Positions 61,746 to 64,000 of a stretch of DNA of 64,000 nt are shown here, in pieces; position 1 is the stretch's first letter, and every line of letters starts with the position of its first letter. The notes beneath the pieces were generated by a model, which was given only the letters and a program-made list of their open reading frames with translations, made no database searches and was not told the DNA's origin. The DNA is from Rhodobiaceae bacterium (GTDB lineage: Bacteria; Pseudomonadota; Alphaproteobacteria; Parvibaculales; Parvibaculaceae), in the NCBI GenBank assembly GCA_003330885.1, contig CP030277.1, forward strand, positions 1,984,001-2,048,000. Direction: 5' to 3'. A program made the position numbers and the translations under genes.

Positions 61746-63677
61746 ATGAACAAAGACGCCATGGACAGTGAAGCAGAAGAGCTTCATGGCGCGGCTTTGA
61801 TCGCTGAAAAGGTCAAAACCCTGCCTGACAGCCCCGGCGTCTACCGGATGCTGAAAAGCAATGGCGACGTCCTCTATGTGGGAAAAGCTCGCAGCCTGAA
61901 AAAGCGCGTGACGAGCTACACGAAGCTTGCTGGCCACTCCAATCGCATCGCACGCATGATCTCATCCACTGAGGCCATGGAGTTCATCACGACGGCGACA
62001 GAGACCGACGCGCTCCTGCTCGAAGCCAATCTCATCAAGCAGCTAAAGCCCCGCTACAATGTCCTGCTGCGCGACGACAAGTCCTTCCCCTATATCTTGC
62101 TCACCTCTGATCATGATTATCCGCAGGTAGTGAAGCATCGTGGCAGCCGCTCACGAGACGGCGACTATTTCGGCCCCTTCGCCTCCGCAGGTTCTGTCAC
62201 CCGGACACTCAACACCCTCCAGAGGGCCTTTCTGCTCCGCTCATGTACGGACTCTGTTTTTGACGCACGAACCCGCCCCTGCCTGCTCTACCAAATCAAA
62301 CGCTGTTCAGCGCCCTGCACCGGCGAAATCAGCAAAGAGGACTATGCCGAGCTGGTTTCAGAATCCCGAGACTTCCTGCAGGGCAAAAGCCGGCGCACGC
62401 AGGAACACCTGGCCGAAATGATGGAAGCTGCCAGCGCCAAACTCGATTTTGAAGGTGCCGCAATCTACCGCGACCGTATTCGCGCGCTGACGAACATCCA
62501 GTCCCACCAGGGCATCAACCCGCAATCTGTGACAGATGCCGACGTCTTCGCCATCGCAGAAGACAGCGGTCAGACCTGCGTACAAGTCTTCTTTTTCCGT
62601 GGCGGCCAGAACTGGGGCAACCGCGCCTATTTCCCGCGACACGAAAAAGGCTTCACTCCCGCCGAAGTGCTTGATGCATTCCTTGCGCAGTTCTATGACG
62701 AGCGGCCCGCGCCACCTAAAATCTTCCTAAGCGACGATGTTCCCGGACGCACGCTTCTGGGCGAAGCGCTCTCCATCAGAGCTGAGCGGCGCATTACGGT
62801 TTCTGTCCCCCAACGTGGTGAGAAGCGGGAACTCGTGGAGCATGCGCTCCGCAATGCCATAGATGCCCTGGGCCGCCGCCTTGCGGAATCCGCAACCCAA
62901 CGCAAACTCCTGAATGAGCTGGCAGAGATATTCGGTCTCGACACCCCGCCAGAGCGCATCGAAGTCTACGATAACAGCCACATTCAGGGCACCAACCAGG
63001 TCGGCGGGATGATCGTCGCGGGACCGGAAGGTTTCCTGAAAAACCAGTACCGCAAGTTCAATATCAAGGGCGACGACATAGAACCGGGTGATGATTACGG
63101 CATGATGCGTCAGGTGCTCACACGCCGCTTTACCCGGCTGCTCAAAGAAAGTGCCGCTGCTGCGGAAGCAGACGGGTCCACCGAGACATCAGAACAAACT
63201 ATCGACGAAAAACGCGCCAATGGTTGGCCAGACATCATCCTGATTGACGGTGGCATGGGCCAGCTCTCTGTCACAATGGAAGTTATGACGGAGCTCGGCA
63301 TCGACGATGTTACGGTGGTCTCCATCGCCAAAGGGCCAGACAGGAACGCGGGCCGCGAACGCTTTTTTATGGCCAATCGCGATCCATTTTCATTGCAGGA
63401 GAAAAGCCCCGCACTCTATTTCCTGCAGAGGCTGCGCGACGAAGCCCACCGATTTGCCATCGGCTCTCACCGCGCCAGACGCGCAAAACAGGCCAAGTCA
63501 AACCCGCTCGACAATGTGCCGGGCGTCGGCGCCTCAAGAAAACGTGCCCTGCTCCATCATTTCGGGTCCGCCAAGGCCGTCTCACGGGCTGGTCTCACAG
63601 ATCTGAATTCCGTTGAGGGTATCTCTGAAAAAGTTGCCAAAGCAGTCTATGATCATTTTCACGGGACACCCGATTGA
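61746..63677 (+). CDS. uvrC: Excinuclease ABC subunit C
   Basis: Makes the two incisions in nucleotide excision repair. The 643-residue protein has the GIY-YIG nuclease domain at about residues 24-110 ([20 protein letters not shown]), the Cys-rich [15 protein letters not shown], a UvrB-binding UVR motif ([17 protein letters not shown]), the RNase H-like nuclease domain with [16 protein letters not shown] and [10 protein letters not shown], and C-terminal (HhH)2 ([19 protein letters not shown]). The length is normal. An acidic insert ([20 protein letters not shown]) lies in the nuclease part. pgsA follows by 25 bases, a common arrangement. Confidence 0.96.
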   Translation: MNKDAMDSEAEELHGAALIAEKVKTLPDSPGVYRMLKSNGDVLYVGKARSLKKRVTSYTKLAGHSNRIARMISSTEAMEFITTATETDALLLEANLIKQLKPRYNVLLRDDKSFPYILLTSDHDYPQVVKHRGSRSRDGDYFGPFASAGSVTRTLNTLQRAFLLRSCTDSVFDARTRPCLLYQIKRCSAPCTGEISKEDYAELVSESRDFLQGKSRRTQEHLAEMMEAASAKLDFEGAAIYRDRIRALTNIQSHQGINPQSVTDADVFAIAEDSGQTCVQVFFFRGGQNWGNRAYFPRHEKGFTPAEVLDAFLAQFYDERPAPPKIFLSDDVPGRTLLGEALSIRAERRITVSVPQRGEKRELVEHALRNAIDALGRRLAESATQRKLLNELAEIFGLDTPPERIEVYDNSHIQGTNQVGGMIVAGPEGFLKNQYRKFNIKGDDIEPGDDYGMMRQVLTRRFTRLLKESAAAAEADGSTETSEQTIDEKRANGWPDIILIDGGMGQLSVTMEVMTELGIDDVTVVSIAKGPDRNAGRERFFMANRDPFSLQEKSPALYFLQRLRDEAHRFAIGSHRARRAKQAKSNPLDNVPGVGASRKRALLHHFGSAKAVSRAGLTDLNSVEGISEKVAKAVYDHFHGTPD

Positions 63678-63702
63678 CGTATTCCAGTGGTAAGGTGCGA
63701 GT

Positions 63703-64000
63703 ATGACGGAGACACAAAGCAGCAAACTGGACCGACGAACGGCGGTTCTGACGAGCTTGCCCAATTTGCTGACCTATGCCCGCATCCTTATGGTGCCCGC
63801 ACTGGTGGCGGGGTTTTACCTGGAAGGTCCAGCTGCCAATTGGACCACCCTTGGCATCTTCACCCTTGCGGCAATTACTGACTATTTTGATGGCTACTTC
63901 GCCAGAGCCTGGGAGCAGACGTCAAACCTTGGGCGTATGCTGGACCCAATCGCAGATAAGCTTTTGGTCTCAGCAGCTCTCTTCATGCTGATCGCCAACG
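63703..64000 (+). CDS. pgsA: CDP-diacylglycerol-glycerol-3-phosphate 3-phosphatidyltransferase, N-terminal part
   Basis: Makes phosphatidylglycerol phosphate, the first step to phosphatidylglycerol and cardiolipin. The first 99 residues are in the window. They include the start MTETQSSKLDRRTAVLTSLP, the first membrane helix, and the CDP-alcohol phosphotransferase motif beginning DYFDGYFARAWEQT and continuing through LGRMLDPIADKLL, with Asp residues that bind Mg and CDP. The gene runs past the right edge. It is placed 25 bases after uvrC. Confidence 0.95.
   Translation, partial: MTETQSSKLDRRTAVLTSLPNLLTYARILMVPALVAGFYLEGPAANWTTLGIFTLAAITDYFDGYFARAWEQTSNLGRMLDPIADKLLVSAALFMLIAN

Overview
The window is a continuous stretch of an alphaproteobacterial chromosome. 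The evidence is the protein families (GlxA-type AraC regulators, SDR-FolB pair, MsrP, DUF1272, DUF1176, class GN sortase pair), an Irr/ICE-like iron box, and dispersed palindromic repeats of a kind I know from alphaproteobacterial intergenic regions. A Parvibaculaceae-like marine or environmental relative would fit, but the genus cannot be fixed from sequence alone. Genes are dense, coding is on both strands, and I found no rRNA, tRNA, CRISPR array, transposase or phage structural gene.

Layout. 0-4 kb: the end of an ELM1-like gene, a 2OG-Fe(II) oxygenase, a 659-residue unknown protein and a metallo-beta-lactamase-fold (MBL) hydrolase. 4-8 kb: a molybdopterin oxidoreductase with a small partner gene, a divergent TetR regulator and mobA, with a perfect palindrome between the divergent genes. 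8-20 kb: stress and redox genes (2-Cys peroxiredoxin, thioredoxin reductase, AhpD-like protein, UspA, MsrP, Dps, M48 protease) mixed with a Ca/Na exchanger, two paralogous MBL hydrolases and two tandem HAD phosphatases. 19.2-20.7 kb: a gene-poor stretch of repeats with a strong candidate structured RNA on the minus strand. 20.7-30.6 kb: DUF169 protein, a pentapeptide-like membrane protein, aspartate aminotransferase, a flavin/PNPOx cluster facing a MocR regulator, GST and a class A beta-lactamase. 30.7-40.7 kb: a VIT/vWA sortase substrate with its sortase, TetR, methyltransferase, EamA transporter, an exported DJ-1 protein facing a GlxA regulator, and a P450 followed at once by a rubredoxin. 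40.7-47.1 kb: chemoreceptor, crystallin-like protein, lipoprotein and UvrB. 52-64 kb: small secreted proteins, GFA protein, a KefB-like antiporter, a second Ca/Na exchanger, a folM-like SDR with folB, UvrC and the start of pgsA.

The most unusual part is 47.2-51.9 kb, which looks AT-richer than its flanks. A thymidylate-synthase-fold enzyme with Asp at the base-reading position (179) overlaps by four bases a gene I recognise as the alpha-glutamyl/putrescinyl thymine pyrophosphorylase clade 3 family, a relative of phage enzymes that hypermodify 5-hydroxymethylpyrimidines in DNA. Facing them is a HigB-type toxin with a HigA-ImmA fused antitoxin/protease, whose promoter has a palindrome filling the -35/-10 spacer. 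Behind it lie three near-copies of a 135-bp palindromic repeat and a roughly 360-nt region with several long perfect helices that looks like an undescribed structured RNA. I propose this as a chromosomal nucleotide or DNA-base modification module, possibly defensive, with its own addiction/regulatory cassette. The function is inferred.
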